Assembly (NCBI RefSeq): GCF_900168115.1
Contig: NZ_FUZC01000006.1
Coordinates: forward strand, 62,001-126,000
Origin: Salegentibacter salinarum
GTDB lineage: Bacteria > Bacteroidota > Bacteroidia > Flavobacteriales > Flavobacteriaceae
Direction of reading: 5' to 3'
Length of the DNA: 64,000 nt
In this document: piece by piece, positions 45,050-55,300 of the stretch
Numbering within the stretch: position 1 is the first letter of the stretch
How the letters are laid out: each line of letters starts with the position of its first letter
Translations under genes and position numbers: made by a program
Notes under the pieces: generated by a model
Seen by the model: the letters and a program-made list of their open reading frames with translations, nothing else
What the model was told of the DNA's origin: nothing
Database searches by the model: none

Positions 45050-45059
45050 TTTTTCTTTT

Positions 45060-46244
45060 TTAAACTTTCGTAATTTGAGTTCCTTCATCAGGAACCACAA
45101 TTATTGGCGTTAGGGTAATATTGAATTTCTGCTGGTAAACTTTTTCCACTTCGGCGATATATTCATCAATTTTATCGCTTTCAATTAAATTAATAGTGCA
45201 ACCGCCAAAACCACCGCCCATCATTCGGGAACCGTAAATAAAGCTTTTGCCTTCAGAAAAATCTACCAGGAAATCCAGCTCAGTGCAGCTAACTTCATAC
45301 TGATGCTGCAAACCGCGATGCGAAGCATACATTAAATTCCCCAGCTCCTTAAGATCACCGCTACGCAAAGCTTTTTCGGTTTGCTGAACCCGTTTATTTT
45401 CTTCCAAAACATACCGACAGCGTTTTAAACTTATAGGATCAATTTTTTCTTTAAATTCCTCCAGCATTTCAAAACTTACGTGTCTTAGCGATCCTACTTG
45501 CGGATATTTTTGCTGAATAATAGCTACCGCTCTTTCACATTCCTGGCGGCGGGTATTGTATTCGCTATCAGCCAGGTTATGCGAAACATTCGTGTTTAAA
45601 AGTAATAATTTACAATTCTGAATTTCCGCCGGAATAAATTCTGCTTCCAAAGATTCGCAATCCAGTTTTATAAAATGATTTTTTCTGCTCATTACTGAAG
45701 CAAACTGGTCCATAATTCCGCAGTTATTGCCCACAAAATTATTTTCTGCCCGCTGGGAAAGTTTTACGATTTCCATTTGTGACAGATTTAGGCTGAATAA
45801 TGAATTTAATCCACCTGCAAAACCGCATTCCAGCGCTGCGGATGAGCTAATCCCGGCACCAATAGGTAATTCACTATTTATAATACAATCAAAACCCTGA
45901 AGTTTTTTACCGAAATTCTGAATTTCATCTATTACACCGAGTAAATAATTCTCCCAAGAATTTTTACTCTTTGTAATTTTGCCCAGTTCAAATTCTATAT
46001 AGGTATCAAAGGTTTCACTATAAATCCGGCATGAATTGCTCTCATTTTTCCTGAGTTTAAAATAAATTTTCTTGTCTATGGCCGAGGGCATAACAAAACC
46101 CTGGTTATAATCGGTATGTTCTCCGATTAAATTGATTCTTCCTGGGGAGGCAACTTTTACCTCAGTTTTAAAATCCTTAAAATCTTCGGGAATAGGGTGA
46201 TTATTTTCTGCTGGTTTCAATTGCAATTGCTTTTTAGAATTCAA
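45060..46244 (-). CDS. galK: Galactokinase GalK
   Basis: The 394-residue GHMP kinase has VASPGRINLIGEHTDYNQGF at ~32-51, the ATP loop LPIGAGISSSAALECG and the C-terminal SRMMGGGFGGCTINLI. It phosphorylates galactose. The first usable start appears to be TTG at 46244-46242 (further TTGs at codons 7 and 9); no ATG occurs in frame before the conserved motif, and an upstream stop lies at 46265-46263. The substrate-recognition start sequence GRINLIGEHTDYNQGF is intact. A small palindrome GTAAAATTTAC lies at 46256-46266 just upstream. It forms an operon with galT. No galE or mutarotase is nearby. Confidence 0.93.
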   Translation of the reverse strand: MNSKKQLQLKPAENNHPIPEDFKDFKTEVKVASPGRINLIGEHTDYNQGFVMPSAIDKKIYFKLRKNESNSCRIYSETFDTYIEFELGKITKSKNSWENYLLGVIDEIQNFGKKLQGFDCIINSELPIGAGISSSAALECGFAGGLNSLFSLNLSQMEIVKLSQRAENNFVGNNCGIMDQFASVMSRKNHFIKLDCESLEAEFIPAEIQNCKLLLLNTNVSHNLADSEYNTRRQECERAVAIIQQKYPQVGSLRHVSFEMLEEFKEKIDPISLKRCRYVLEENKRVQQTEKALRSGDLKELGNLMYASHRGLQHQYEVSCTELDFLVDFSEGKSFIYGSRMMGGGFGGCTINLIESDKIDEYIAEVEKVYQQKFNITLTPIIVVPDEGTQITKV

Positions 46245-46395
46245 ATATAATAAATGTAAAATTTACGTTCATTTAAAATTGAATGAAATTTACAAGTCTT
46301 AAAAGCGGTTTTTATTTATCCAAATTCATTTTCTATCTTTCATTAATTAATTTCCCGGGTTTTTAAGGGGAATTTTTACATTCAATATTCTGTTT

Positions 46396-49122
46396 ATGAA
46401 GTTTTTAGGTTTGGTATTGGTTATTGCCGGATTCTTGTTTTTTGGTTCCTGTGCTAACGAACCAGAGCAGGATGAATTCCAGATTGGTTTTTCTCAGGCA
46501 ATGACTACTGACAACTGGCGTAAGGAGATGAACAGGGCAATGCAGGTAGAGACTTCTATGCATCCTGGTTTTTATCTCGAAATTAAAGACGCTCAAAATG
46601 ATGTCTCAAGGCAGATTAAGCAAATAGAAGAGCTTATTTCTAATGAAATAGATGTTTTAATCGTCTCCCCTATTCAATCGGTTCCTATCACCCCGGTTAT
46701 AGAAAAAGCCATGAATGCGGGAATCCCTACCATAGTTATAGACCGTAAAATTGAAGGAAGCAACTATACCGCATATGTGGGGGCAAATAATGTTGAAATC
46801 GGTAAAAATGCAGCAAATTATATTGTTTCTAATTCCAAGCCTAATCAAAAGTTAGAGCTGATTGAAATAACAGGACTTCAAACTTCTTCTCCAGCTTTTG
46901 AACGTAGCCAGGGTTTTAACGAAGTCATTTCGAATCAGGGGAACATGGATATTGTGGCGTCCATTGCAGGGGATTGGGAAAAAACTTCAGTTGGGGATAA
47001 TTTGAAATCTATTTTGGATTCAGTGGGAATTATAGATTATATTTTTGCGCATAATGACCGTATGGCAATGAGTGCATGGGAGGTCGCCCGTAGCAAAAAT
47101 CTTGAAGATAGTATCCAAATAATAGGAGTAGACGGGCTTTTTGGCCCAAGCGGAGGAATACAACTTGTAAAAGAAGATGTTCTCGCAGCTACCGTGCTTT
47201 ACCCCACTGGTGGTGCTGAAGCTATTAAACTTGCTGTTAAACTACTTGAGGGGGACCAGATTGACAAAAATAATATTCTGAGTACTGTAGTTATAGATAA
47301 GGTGAATGTGGAAATCATGCAGAATCAGTTCAATAAAATGAACCAGCAGCAAAATGATATCGAACAGCAACAGAGCATAATCAATGAACAAGTAGCTACT
47401 TATAACTCACAGTCCAACCTTTTAAAAATTATGGTTGGCCTAAGTGTTTTACTCTTATTGCTTGGATTTTGGGCAGTTTATCTGGTATTTAAATTAAGGA
47501 AGCGAAAACGCAGGCTGGAACTAAACAATGAGAAAATAATTACACAACGAAATCAAATAGAAAAATTTGCGGAGCAGTTAAAGATTTCCAATGAAGTAAA
47601 AATCAATTTCTTTACAGCCCTTTCTCACGAATTTAAAACTCCGCTAACATTAATTACCAGCGCGATAGAAAGTATATCACAAAATCCTTATAAACAGCTT
47701 AAGGATTTTGCTTATGAAACTAACCTTATCAGCAAAAATTCGGGTAGGTTGTTGAGGCTTATCAATGAACTTCTTGATTTTAGAAAACTGGAAAGCGGGA
47801 GCTTTAGGCTTAAACCATTAAAAACTAATTTATACGAGTTTATAAGTAATATATATGAAGATTTTGAAACCGAAGCGGTAAGAAAGTCTATTGACCTGCA
47901 TCTGGAGACCGACAATAAGGAGATCATGATTTATATGGATAGAGATATGATGGACAAGGTGTTTTTTAATATGCTTTCCAACGCTTTTAAATTCACTCCT
48001 AAAAATGGACAGATTAATATTAAGATAGAAGAGACAGGCGCAGATAAAGTTGGGGTGCTGTTTAAAGATTCTGGGATAGGAATTCCAAAGGAAGATTTTC
48101 AAAAAATATTTGATCCATTTAGACAGGCCGGTAATAATACCAAACCCAGTTCCGGTCTCGGACTTTATATTACCCGACAGTTTGTTGAACTGCATAAAGG
48201 CAATATTTCGGTTTCATCGCATCAGGGTGCGGAATTTAAAATTGAATTATTAAAGGGTAAAAGCCATCTCTCTGAATATGAATTTTCAGAAGATACTTCA
48301 GAAATTCGAAAAGAAGAGTCAGAAAAGGCATTAAAAAGTACTTTTATTCCGGAAGAGCTTTCGCAGTCTTTGAATGGAAATGCTGAAACTATCTTAATTA
48401 TTGAAGATAATGAAGATCTATCTTATCTCTTGAAGAAAAGATTGTTGGGAGATTACCGCGTAGAACTTTCTGATGGAACAGACGCTATTGAAAAAGCATA
48501 TGAAATTATTCCGGATGTGATTATTTGTGATATCAACCTTCCAGAAAAAAGCGGTTTTGAGATCTGTCAGGAACTTAAGAGGGATTTGCGTACTTCCCAC
48601 ATTCCAACTTTGATTCTTACAGCATTAGGCGATGAAGAATCTCGTATAAAAGCCTTAAAAGTGGGAGCCGACTCTTATATCACCAAACCCTTTAATTTTG
48701 AAATTTTAAAGGAATCATTACGTGCAGCGTTGTTTAACAGGGAGAAATTGCGGTATTATTATACCAACAAGATAGATCAGGTAAAAGACAATAAATTTGA
48801 AGATTCTGAACAGACCTTTCTTAAAGATCTGAATCAAATTATTGAAAAGAATTTAAAGCACGCTAATTTTAATGTAGAAGATTTGGCACAACAAATGGGA
48901 ATTTCCCGGGTGCAACTCTATCGAAAGGTAAAAGCAATAATAGGAATTAGCATAAGCGATTATATAAATTCACAAAGATTGAGTAAAGCTAAGAGTCTTC
49001 TACAGGAAACTAATTTAAATATCTCTGAAATTGCCTATGAAGTCGGTTATGCTTCTCCCGGCTATTTTTCCACCTCCTTTAAGAATAAATATGGAACTAC
49101 TCCGAAAAAGTTTAGAAACTAA
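46396..49122 (+). CDS. Hybrid two-component system: periplasmic sugar-binding, histidine kinase, response regulator and AraC domains
   Basis: This 908-residue single-chain regulator starts with a signal and a lipobox-like FFGSC (Cys19). A LacI/RbsB-type periplasmic binding domain follows (~28-310: NDVSRQIKQIEELISNEIDV, IPTIVIDRKIEG, FAHNDRMAMSAWEVA, IIGVDG). A Gln-rich coiled coil and a membrane helix (~343-368) come next. The HisKA domain has FFTALSHEFKTPLTLI (His411). The HATPase domain has NMLSNAFKFTPKNG, FKDSGIGIPKEDF and SSGLGLYI. The receiver has Asp712 in DVIICDINLPEKSG, and the AraC domain ends the protein (ISEIAYEVGYASPGYFSTSF). The domain plan equals that of the Bacteroides fructose-sensing regulator BT1754. 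It sits at the head of the fructan locus and probably activates it on binding fructose. Confidence 0.93.
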   Translation: MKFLGLVLVIAGFLFFGSCANEPEQDEFQIGFSQAMTTDNWRKEMNRAMQVETSMHPGFYLEIKDAQNDVSRQIKQIEELISNEIDVLIVSPIQSVPITPVIEKAMNAGIPTIVIDRKIEGSNYTAYVGANNVEIGKNAANYIVSNSKPNQKLELIEITGLQTSSPAFERSQGFNEVISNQGNMDIVASIAGDWEKTSVGDNLKSILDSVGIIDYIFAHNDRMAMSAWEVARSKNLEDSIQIIGVDGLFGPSGGIQLVKEDVLAATVLYPTGGAEAIKLAVKLLEGDQIDKNNILSTVVIDKVNVEIMQNQFNKMNQQQNDIEQQQSIINEQVATYNSQSNLLKIMVGLSVLLLLLGFWAVYLVFKLRKRKRRLELNNEKIITQRNQIEKFAEQLKISNEVKINFFTALSHEFKTPLTLITSAIESISQNPYKQLKDFAYETNLISKNSGRLLRLINELLDFRKLESGSFRLKPLKTNLYEFISNIYEDFETEAVRKSIDLHLETDNKEIMIYMDRDMMDKVFFNMLSNAFKFTPKNGQINIKIEETGADKVGVLFKDSGIGIPKEDFQKIFDPFRQAGNNTKPSSGLGLYITRQFVELHKGNISVSSHQGAEFKIELLKGKSHLSEYEFSEDTSEIRKEESEKALKSTFIPEELSQSLNGNAETILIIEDNEDLSYLLKKRLLGDYRVELSDGTDAIEKAYEIIPDVIICDINLPEKSGFEICQELKRDLRTSHIPTLILTALGDEESRIKALKVGADSYITKPFNFEILKESLRAALFNREKLRYYYTNKIDQVKDNKFEDSEQTFLKDLNQIIEKNLKHANFNVEDLAQQMGISRVQLYRKVKAIIGISISDYINSQRLSKAKSLLQETNLNISEIAYEVGYASPGYFSTSFKNKYGTTPKKFRN

Positions 49123-49166
49123 CCTAAACAAGTTACATCGATTTTGAATAGCATTTTTGTTTAGGT
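49122..49166. repeat. 10-bp inverted repeat at the 3' end of the hybrid sensor gene
   Basis: ACCTAAACAA (49122-49131) is exactly complementary to TTGTTTAGGT (49157-49166), with a 25-nt loop, beginning at the last base of the stop codon. No T run follows, so it is not a classical terminator. The rest of the 242-bp gap to the transporter gene must hold the fructan promoter, but I cannot place it. Confidence 0.5.
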
Positions 49167-49364
49167 ATCAAAATTAAACTTTTTGTATCATATTTTAAAC
49201 TATAACGGTTTCGTTAATTTTCATGAATTCCTGTAAGCTCCTGTATAGTAAGTGCTTTACAATTTATTTCGATTTAATTAACATTTTTATAATCATTTTA
49301 AGGATTCCTAAAATACCGGCAGGAATTTTAAACATAGCTTAGTTTCACACTTAGAAATTACGAT

Positions 49365-50705
49365 ATGAGTAAGATTTTTGCCTGGTCAATTAGTGCTGCA
49401 TTAGCAGGTTTTCTTTTCGGATTTGACACTGTAGTTATTTCCGGAGCCGATAAACAGCTACAGGAATTATGGGGAACTTCAGATGCCTTTCACGGATCTG
49501 TAGTTATGGCAATGGCCCTATGGGGAACCGTGGTAGGTGCTATTTTTGGAGGAATCCCCACAAATAAGTTCGGAAGAAAAAATACCCTTATAATAATAGG
49601 AGTACTTTATCTCCTTTCGGCCCTGGGTTCAGCCTTTGCCAACGATCCTATTACCTTTGCTATTTTCCGGTTCCTGGGAGGATTAGGCGTTGGTGCTTCA
49701 ACAATTGCCGCACCTACTTATGTTTCCGAGATCGCACCACCTAAAGATCGAGGTAGGTTGGTATCCCTTTATCAGTTCAATATCGTTTTAGGGATTTTAA
49801 TTGCTTACCTCTCTAATTATTTACTTCGTGACACCGGAGCTCAACCCTGGCGATGGATGGTAGGTGTAGAAGCAATTCCTGCATTTATCTATATCCTTTT
49901 TGTGGTATTTATTCCCAGAAGTCCGCGTTGGCTTATCTCTAAATCCAGAAACGAAGAGGCAGCTAGAATACTTCAGGATATTAATCCGAAGGCCGATCTG
50001 GAAAAAAGAATGATAGAAATTAAAAAACAATCTGAAAGTCAGATTACCGGCGAAAACATTTTTATGAAAAAGTATCGCTTTCCATTAATCCTTGCGTTCT
50101 TGGTTGCTTTTTTTAATCAGCTTTCGGGTATAAATGCTTTTCTCTATTACGCTCCTCGGATTTTTGAATCGGCTGGCTTAGAAGCCAACACAGCCTTATT
50201 AAGTAGTATTGGAATAGGTGTGGTAAATCTACTTTTCACCCTTCTTGGAGTTTTTCTAATCGACAAAGTAGGAAGGAAAAAGCTGATGTTTGTGGGCTCC
50301 ATAGGTTATATTATCTCTTTATCTCTGGTAGCTGCAGCATTTTTTCTCAATTGGGGCGGACTTTGGGTCCCGATTTTTCTATTCCTGTTTATTGCTGCTC
50401 ACGCCATAGGCCAGGGAGCGGTAATTTGGGTATTTATTTCTGAAATATTCCCCAACCACTTAAGGGCCTCGGGACAGGCATTTGGTTCTTCTACACACTG
50501 GGTATTGGCCGCGATAGTACCATCGTTAGTACCGGTACTTTTTACCACCATTGGTCCCGGTTATGTATTTGGCTTTTTCGCCTTTATGATGGTTTTACAA
50601 CTATTCTTCGTGATTTTTATGATGCCCGAAACTAAAGGAAAAACCCTCGAAGAACTGGGCGAAGAGTTATCCCCCGGTCATAACAAACAAGCTTTTCAAC
50701 AATAA
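49365..50705 (+). CDS. Sugar-porter MFS transporter (probably fructose)
   Basis: The 446-residue protein has 12 predicted helices in the inner membrane. Sugar-porter signatures are GFLFGFDTVVISGADKQLQE at ~16-35, GGIPTNKFGRKNTL, the RFLGGLGVGASTIAAPTYVS region, PRSPRWLISKSRNEEA, NQLSGINAFLYYAPRIFES, DKVGRKKLMFVGS and the C-terminal PETKGKTLEELGEEL. Proteins of this type import hexoses or pentoses with a proton. It is followed after 11 bases by a GH32 and downstream by a fructokinase, so fructose is the probable cargo. It is the first gene after the hybrid sensor and likely heads the operon it controls. Confidence 0.93.
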   Translation: MSKIFAWSISAALAGFLFGFDTVVISGADKQLQELWGTSDAFHGSVVMAMALWGTVVGAIFGGIPTNKFGRKNTLIIIGVLYLLSALGSAFANDPITFAIFRFLGGLGVGASTIAAPTYVSEIAPPKDRGRLVSLYQFNIVLGILIAYLSNYLLRDTGAQPWRWMVGVEAIPAFIYILFVVFIPRSPRWLISKSRNEEAARILQDINPKADLEKRMIEIKKQSESQITGENIFMKKYRFPLILAFLVAFFNQLSGINAFLYYAPRIFESAGLEANTALLSSIGIGVVNLLFTLLGVFLIDKVGRKKLMFVGSIGYIISLSLVAAAFFLNWGGLWVPIFLFLFIAAHAIGQGAVIWVFISEIFPNHLRASGQAFGSSTHWVLAAIVPSLVPVLFTTIGPGYVFGFFAFMMVLQLFFVIFMMPETKGKTLEELGEELSPGHNKQAFQQ

Positions 50706-50716
50706 AATAATCTATA

Positions 50717-52309
50717 ATGAAAAATAAATTTATATTTCTTTCTTCCTGTCTTTTAAGCGCAATGCTGCTGTTTTCCTGTAAGGATAACAATAAAGAGTCC
50801 GTTGAGAAAACGCCTGAAGTTACAGCTCAAAGTGATACCGATTTTAGACCGGCTTTTCATTTTACTCCCAATGAAAACTGGATGAACGATCCTAATGGGA
50901 TGTTCTTTCTTAACGGAACTTATCATTTATTCTTTCAGTACTATCCTGAAGGAAATACCTGGGGCCCTATGCATTGGGGTCATGCCACCAGTAAAGATAT
51001 GATTAAGTGGGAAGGACAGCCTATAGCACTGGAGCCCGATGAGCAAGGTTATATTTTCTCCGGAAGCGCGGTAGTCGATACTGAAAACACATCTGGTTTT
51101 GGGGATGGAGAAACGGCGCCGGTAATTGCGATGTTCACCTACCACGATCCCAAAGGTGAAGAAGAAGGCCGTGCTGATTACCAAACCCAAGCCATTGCTT
51201 ATAGTTTGGATGAAGGAAACACCTTTACTAAATATGAAGGAAATCCAGTAATTGAAAATCCAGGGCTTCGTGATTTTCGGGATCCAAAAATAACCCGCGA
51301 TGAGGTCCACGACCAATGGGTTATGGTGCTCTCTGCCGATGATATAACGATGTTTTATACTTCTCAAAATTTGAAGGATTGGGAATTAGCGTCTGAATTC
51401 GGCAAAGGGATAGGAGCCCACGGAGGAGTTTGGGAATGCCCCGACTTTATCCAGATGAAGGTGGAAGGATCTGACGAGAAAAAGTGGGTTTTGATCCAGA
51501 GCTTAAATCCGGGTGGTTTCAATGGCGGCTCCGGGACTCAATATTTTGTTGGTGATTTTGATGGAAAAACCTTCACATTAGACAAGTCTATGAGTGATTT
51601 GGGTGAGGATCATCATTACTGGCTGGACTTTGGAAAAGATAATTATGCCGGGGTAACTTGGGCTAATATTCCCCAAGAAGATGACAGGCATTTATTTATA
51701 GGCTGGATGTCTAACTGGCAATATGCTAATGAAGTACCCACCGAAACGTGGAGAAGTGCCATGACGATAGCCAGAGAATTAAAGCTTACCAAAAAAGGAG
51801 ATGCTTATCGTATAGTTTCCACTCCTGTAGCGGAACTTCAAAATTATACGGGTGAAAAATTCACTAAAAGTACTGTTTCAGTTGAAGGGGAAACGCAAAT
51901 AGCAACTTCAGAAGAAATAGATATTTCAAATTCAGTGATCTCCTTTGAAATACAGGATTTAAAAGATCAGGAATATCATTTTAGCCTTTCCAGTAAGGGA
52001 GATGATGTTTTGAAATTTGGGTACGATCATAATACAGAAGAATTTTATTTAGATCGAAGCAATTCTGGGCTGACCGATTTCAATGAGAATTTTGGTGATA
52101 AAGTTTCAACAGCACCACGACTATCAAAAGCTTCGAATCTAAAAGTAAAGGCTGTTATAGATAATATGTCTATAGAACTTTTTTTTGATAACGGAGAAAC
52201 GGTAATGACTGAAATCTTCTTTCCGGAGCAGCCTATTAAAAGCTTGAATGCTGAAGGAAATGAATTCATTATAAAGAATTTGAAAATTAATCAAGTAAAT
52301 CTCAACTAA
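50717..52309 (+). CDS. GH32 fructan beta-fructosidase (levanase/inulinase type), lipoprotein
   Basis: The 530-residue protein has a lipoprotein signal ending MLLFSC (Cys21). The five-bladed propeller carries the GH32 catalytic triad: nucleophile Asp58 in ENWMNDPNGMFF, transition-state Asp189 in FRDPKIT and acid/base Glu240 in VWECPDFIQM. The FQYYPEGNTWGPMHWGHATS and GWMSNWQYANEVPTETWRSA motifs also fit. From ~residue 375 a beta-sandwich C-domain follows. It hydrolyses beta-2,1 or beta-2,6 fructosyl bonds, releasing fructose at the cell surface or in the periplasm. Exo versus endo action and inulin versus levan cannot be told by eye. A SusCD pair follows after 10 bases. Confidence 0.94.
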   Translation: MKNKFIFLSSCLLSAMLLFSCKDNNKESVEKTPEVTAQSDTDFRPAFHFTPNENWMNDPNGMFFLNGTYHLFFQYYPEGNTWGPMHWGHATSKDMIKWEGQPIALEPDEQGYIFSGSAVVDTENTSGFGDGETAPVIAMFTYHDPKGEEEGRADYQTQAIAYSLDEGNTFTKYEGNPVIENPGLRDFRDPKITRDEVHDQWVMVLSADDITMFYTSQNLKDWELASEFGKGIGAHGGVWECPDFIQMKVEGSDEKKWVLIQSLNPGGFNGGSGTQYFVGDFDGKTFTLDKSMSDLGEDHHYWLDFGKDNYAGVTWANIPQEDDRHLFIGWMSNWQYANEVPTETWRSAMTIARELKLTKKGDAYRIVSTPVAELQNYTGEKFTKSTVSVEGETQIATSEEIDISNSVISFEIQDLKDQEYHFSLSSKGDDVLKFGYDHNTEEFYLDRSNSGLTDFNENFGDKVSTAPRLSKASNLKVKAVIDNMSIELFFDNGETVMTEIFFPEQPIKSLNAEGNEFIIKNLKINQVNLN

Positions 52310-52319
52310 TCCATAACCT

Positions 52320-55300
52320 ATGAATTCCAAATTATTAATATTATTTCTTTTACCCCTTTCTATGTGGTCACAGGCAATAGATGTATCAGGAAATGTGATT
52401 TCTGAAGATGATCAAATGCCATTACCCGGAGTTTCTATTCAAGTGGAAGGGACAAATGAAGGTGTGATTACAGATTTTGATGGAAACTATATAATTGAAA
52501 ATATTGACCCCCAGGCTACTTTAGTCTATAGTTATTTAGGTTTTCAAACTAAAAGAGTAGCTGTAAATAATCAAACAAATATTGATGTTTCGCTAATTAT
52601 GGATGATCAACAACTAGATGATGTGGTGGTAACCGGATACACCTCTCAAAGGAGAACAGACATTACAGGAGCAGTATCTGTAGTAGACATGGATGAATTA
52701 AACAAGCAGCCCGAACCAAACCCTATAAGAGGATTACAGGGGAGGCTTCCTGGAGTCCAGATAACCTCGGATGGTTCTCCGAGTGGTGCAAATACTCAGG
52801 TAGTAATACGTGGAGTTGGTACTCTTAACAATACAGATCCTTTATATGTGATTGATGGAGTTCCTACAAAGGCCGGCATGCATGAATTGAATCCGAATGA
52901 CATCGAATCCATACAAGTATTAAAAGATGCTTCCTCTGCAAGTATTTACGGATCTAGGGCTTCTAACGGGGTAATAATTGTGACTACCAAAAAAGGTAAA
53001 GAGGGAAGAATGCAGGTTAATCTTAATACCTATGTCTCAACCTCGACTTATGCTAACAGCCAGGAAGTACTTAATGCAGAGCAATATGGTCGTGTTCTAT
53101 GGCAGGCACAGGTTAATGACGATATTGATCCCAATTCTAATAATTTAAGATACCAATTTGATTGGGATAATAATGAAAATGGAGTGGCTGTCCTAAATAG
53201 CATTATTGTACCTGAATATCTGGATGAGGAACAAACCTTACTATCAGCAGATACGGATTGGTTTGACGAGATTTCTCAAACGGGCTTTGCTCAATCTTAT
53301 GATTTATCTGTTTCGAATGGAACAGAAAAAGGGAACTATCTTTTTTCCCTCGGCTACTATGATAACCAGGGAATTGTAAAAACTACGGAATTTAACAGGA
53401 TTTCCGCGAGAATGAATAGTAGCTATAAATTATTTAATGATCGACTGGAAATAGGGGAAAACTTCACCTTTAATAAAACTCAAGAAATCGAAAATCCGGG
53501 GGTTCTTGATCTAGCATTGAAAGCATCCCCTATTATTCCTGTTCGAACCGCAGATGGAGAAGGATGGGGAGGACCAGTTGGCGGGATGAACGATAGGCAG
53601 AATCCTGTACGTTTATTGGAATACAATAAGGATAACGGTTATGAATATCACCGAATTTTCGGGAATGCCTACGCCGATCTTGAAATTATTGAAAACTTGC
53701 ATTTAAGAACAAATCTAGGAATTGATTACAGCAACTTTTATCGTCGTTCACTTCAGAGAAGTTATAAATCGGGATATCTGCAAAACGATGAAACCGCAGT
53801 GGATATCGAAGATTGGAAAAGTCTAAAAACAACTTGGACTAACACTGCTACCTATGAATTAAAAATTAAGAAACACGACTTCAATTTGCTCGCCGGTACA
53901 GAGATGTTTAGAGACGACTATAAAAATATTAATTTAAGAAGGGAAGGTTTTATTCTTGAAACACCTGAATATATGTATCCAGATGCAGGAAGTGGAGAAG
54001 CCTATAATGGTGGTTCTGCTACTTCATACAGTTTACTATCTTTCTTCGGAAAAATAGATTACACTTTCGATAAAAAATATCTGCTTTCGGGTACCATACG
54101 TCGCGATGGCTCTTCAAGATTTGGAGAAAATAACCGTTTCGGAACTTTCCCCGCCTTTTCTGCCGGTTGGCGTATTAGCGAGGAAGATTTTATTCAGGAT
54201 AACTACTCCTTCCTATCAGATTTAAAACTTCGTCTTGGATGGGGACAAACAGGGAACCAGGAAATTGATAACAACGCTATTTACTCATTATACGTTTCAG
54301 ATTATGCTGGAGGTGATCCCACCTGGGAAACTTCTTATGGAACTGCTTACGATCTCTCTGGAGCCGGTTCTGGTTTATTGCCTTCTGGTTTCAGAGGAAT
54401 TCAGTTAGGGAATGACAATTTAAAATGGGAAACTACTACCCAAACCAATGTTGGGCTTGATTTCGGATTTTTCGGATACAAGTTATTTGGAAACATTGAT
54501 TACTACTTCAAAGAAACTGAAGATATCCTGGTATTACCTCCATATCTTGGGACAATAGGTGAAGGGGGAAATAGATGGGTGAACGGGGCTTCCATGGAGA
54601 ATGAAGGCTGGGAGTTTGCACTAACTTATCGTGATAAAACAGAAGGAGATTTCAGCTATGAGATTTCAGCTAATATTTCTACAAACAGAAATGAAATAAC
54701 TTACCTGCCAGAGGAAGTACAGAACAATTATGGCGGAGATGGTAGTGAAGACAATATTCTTGGAAGACCTATTAATTCTATGTATGGTTATGTTACTGAC
54801 GGTTTATTCACTTCAGAGGAAGAAGTAATGAACTCTGCGGAACAGGGAGGGAAAGGCCTTGGCCGTATCCGTTACAAAGATTTGGATGGCGATGGTGTCA
54901 TTACCGATGATGACCGTACCTGGATAGGAATACCACATCCAGACTTTAATTATGGGTTTAATATTACACTTGGATACAGGAATTTCGATTTTACATCTTT
55001 TTGGCAAGGGGTTGGCAATGTAGATGTGATCAATGAGCGCAAATTTCAAACAGATTTTTGGAGTGTGGATGACGTAGGATCGAATAAAGGAACCCGGCTT
55101 CTTGACGCCTGGTCTCCAGAAAATGTTAACTCTTCTGTTCCGGCTCTAACGACTATCGATGATAACGCCGAATCGCGATTTTCAACTTATTATGTAGAGA
55201 ATGGAAGATATCTGAAATTGAGAAATTTACAAGTTGGATATAGCCTTTCGGAAGAACTTCTGGAAAGTATGAATTTCACCAATGCAAGATTATATGTGAG

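Noticed and set aside
45050-45100. Longer N-terminus for GalT
   Set aside because: Begins with TTG inside galK; the ATG at 45049 gives E. coli-like numbering of the active-site HPH.
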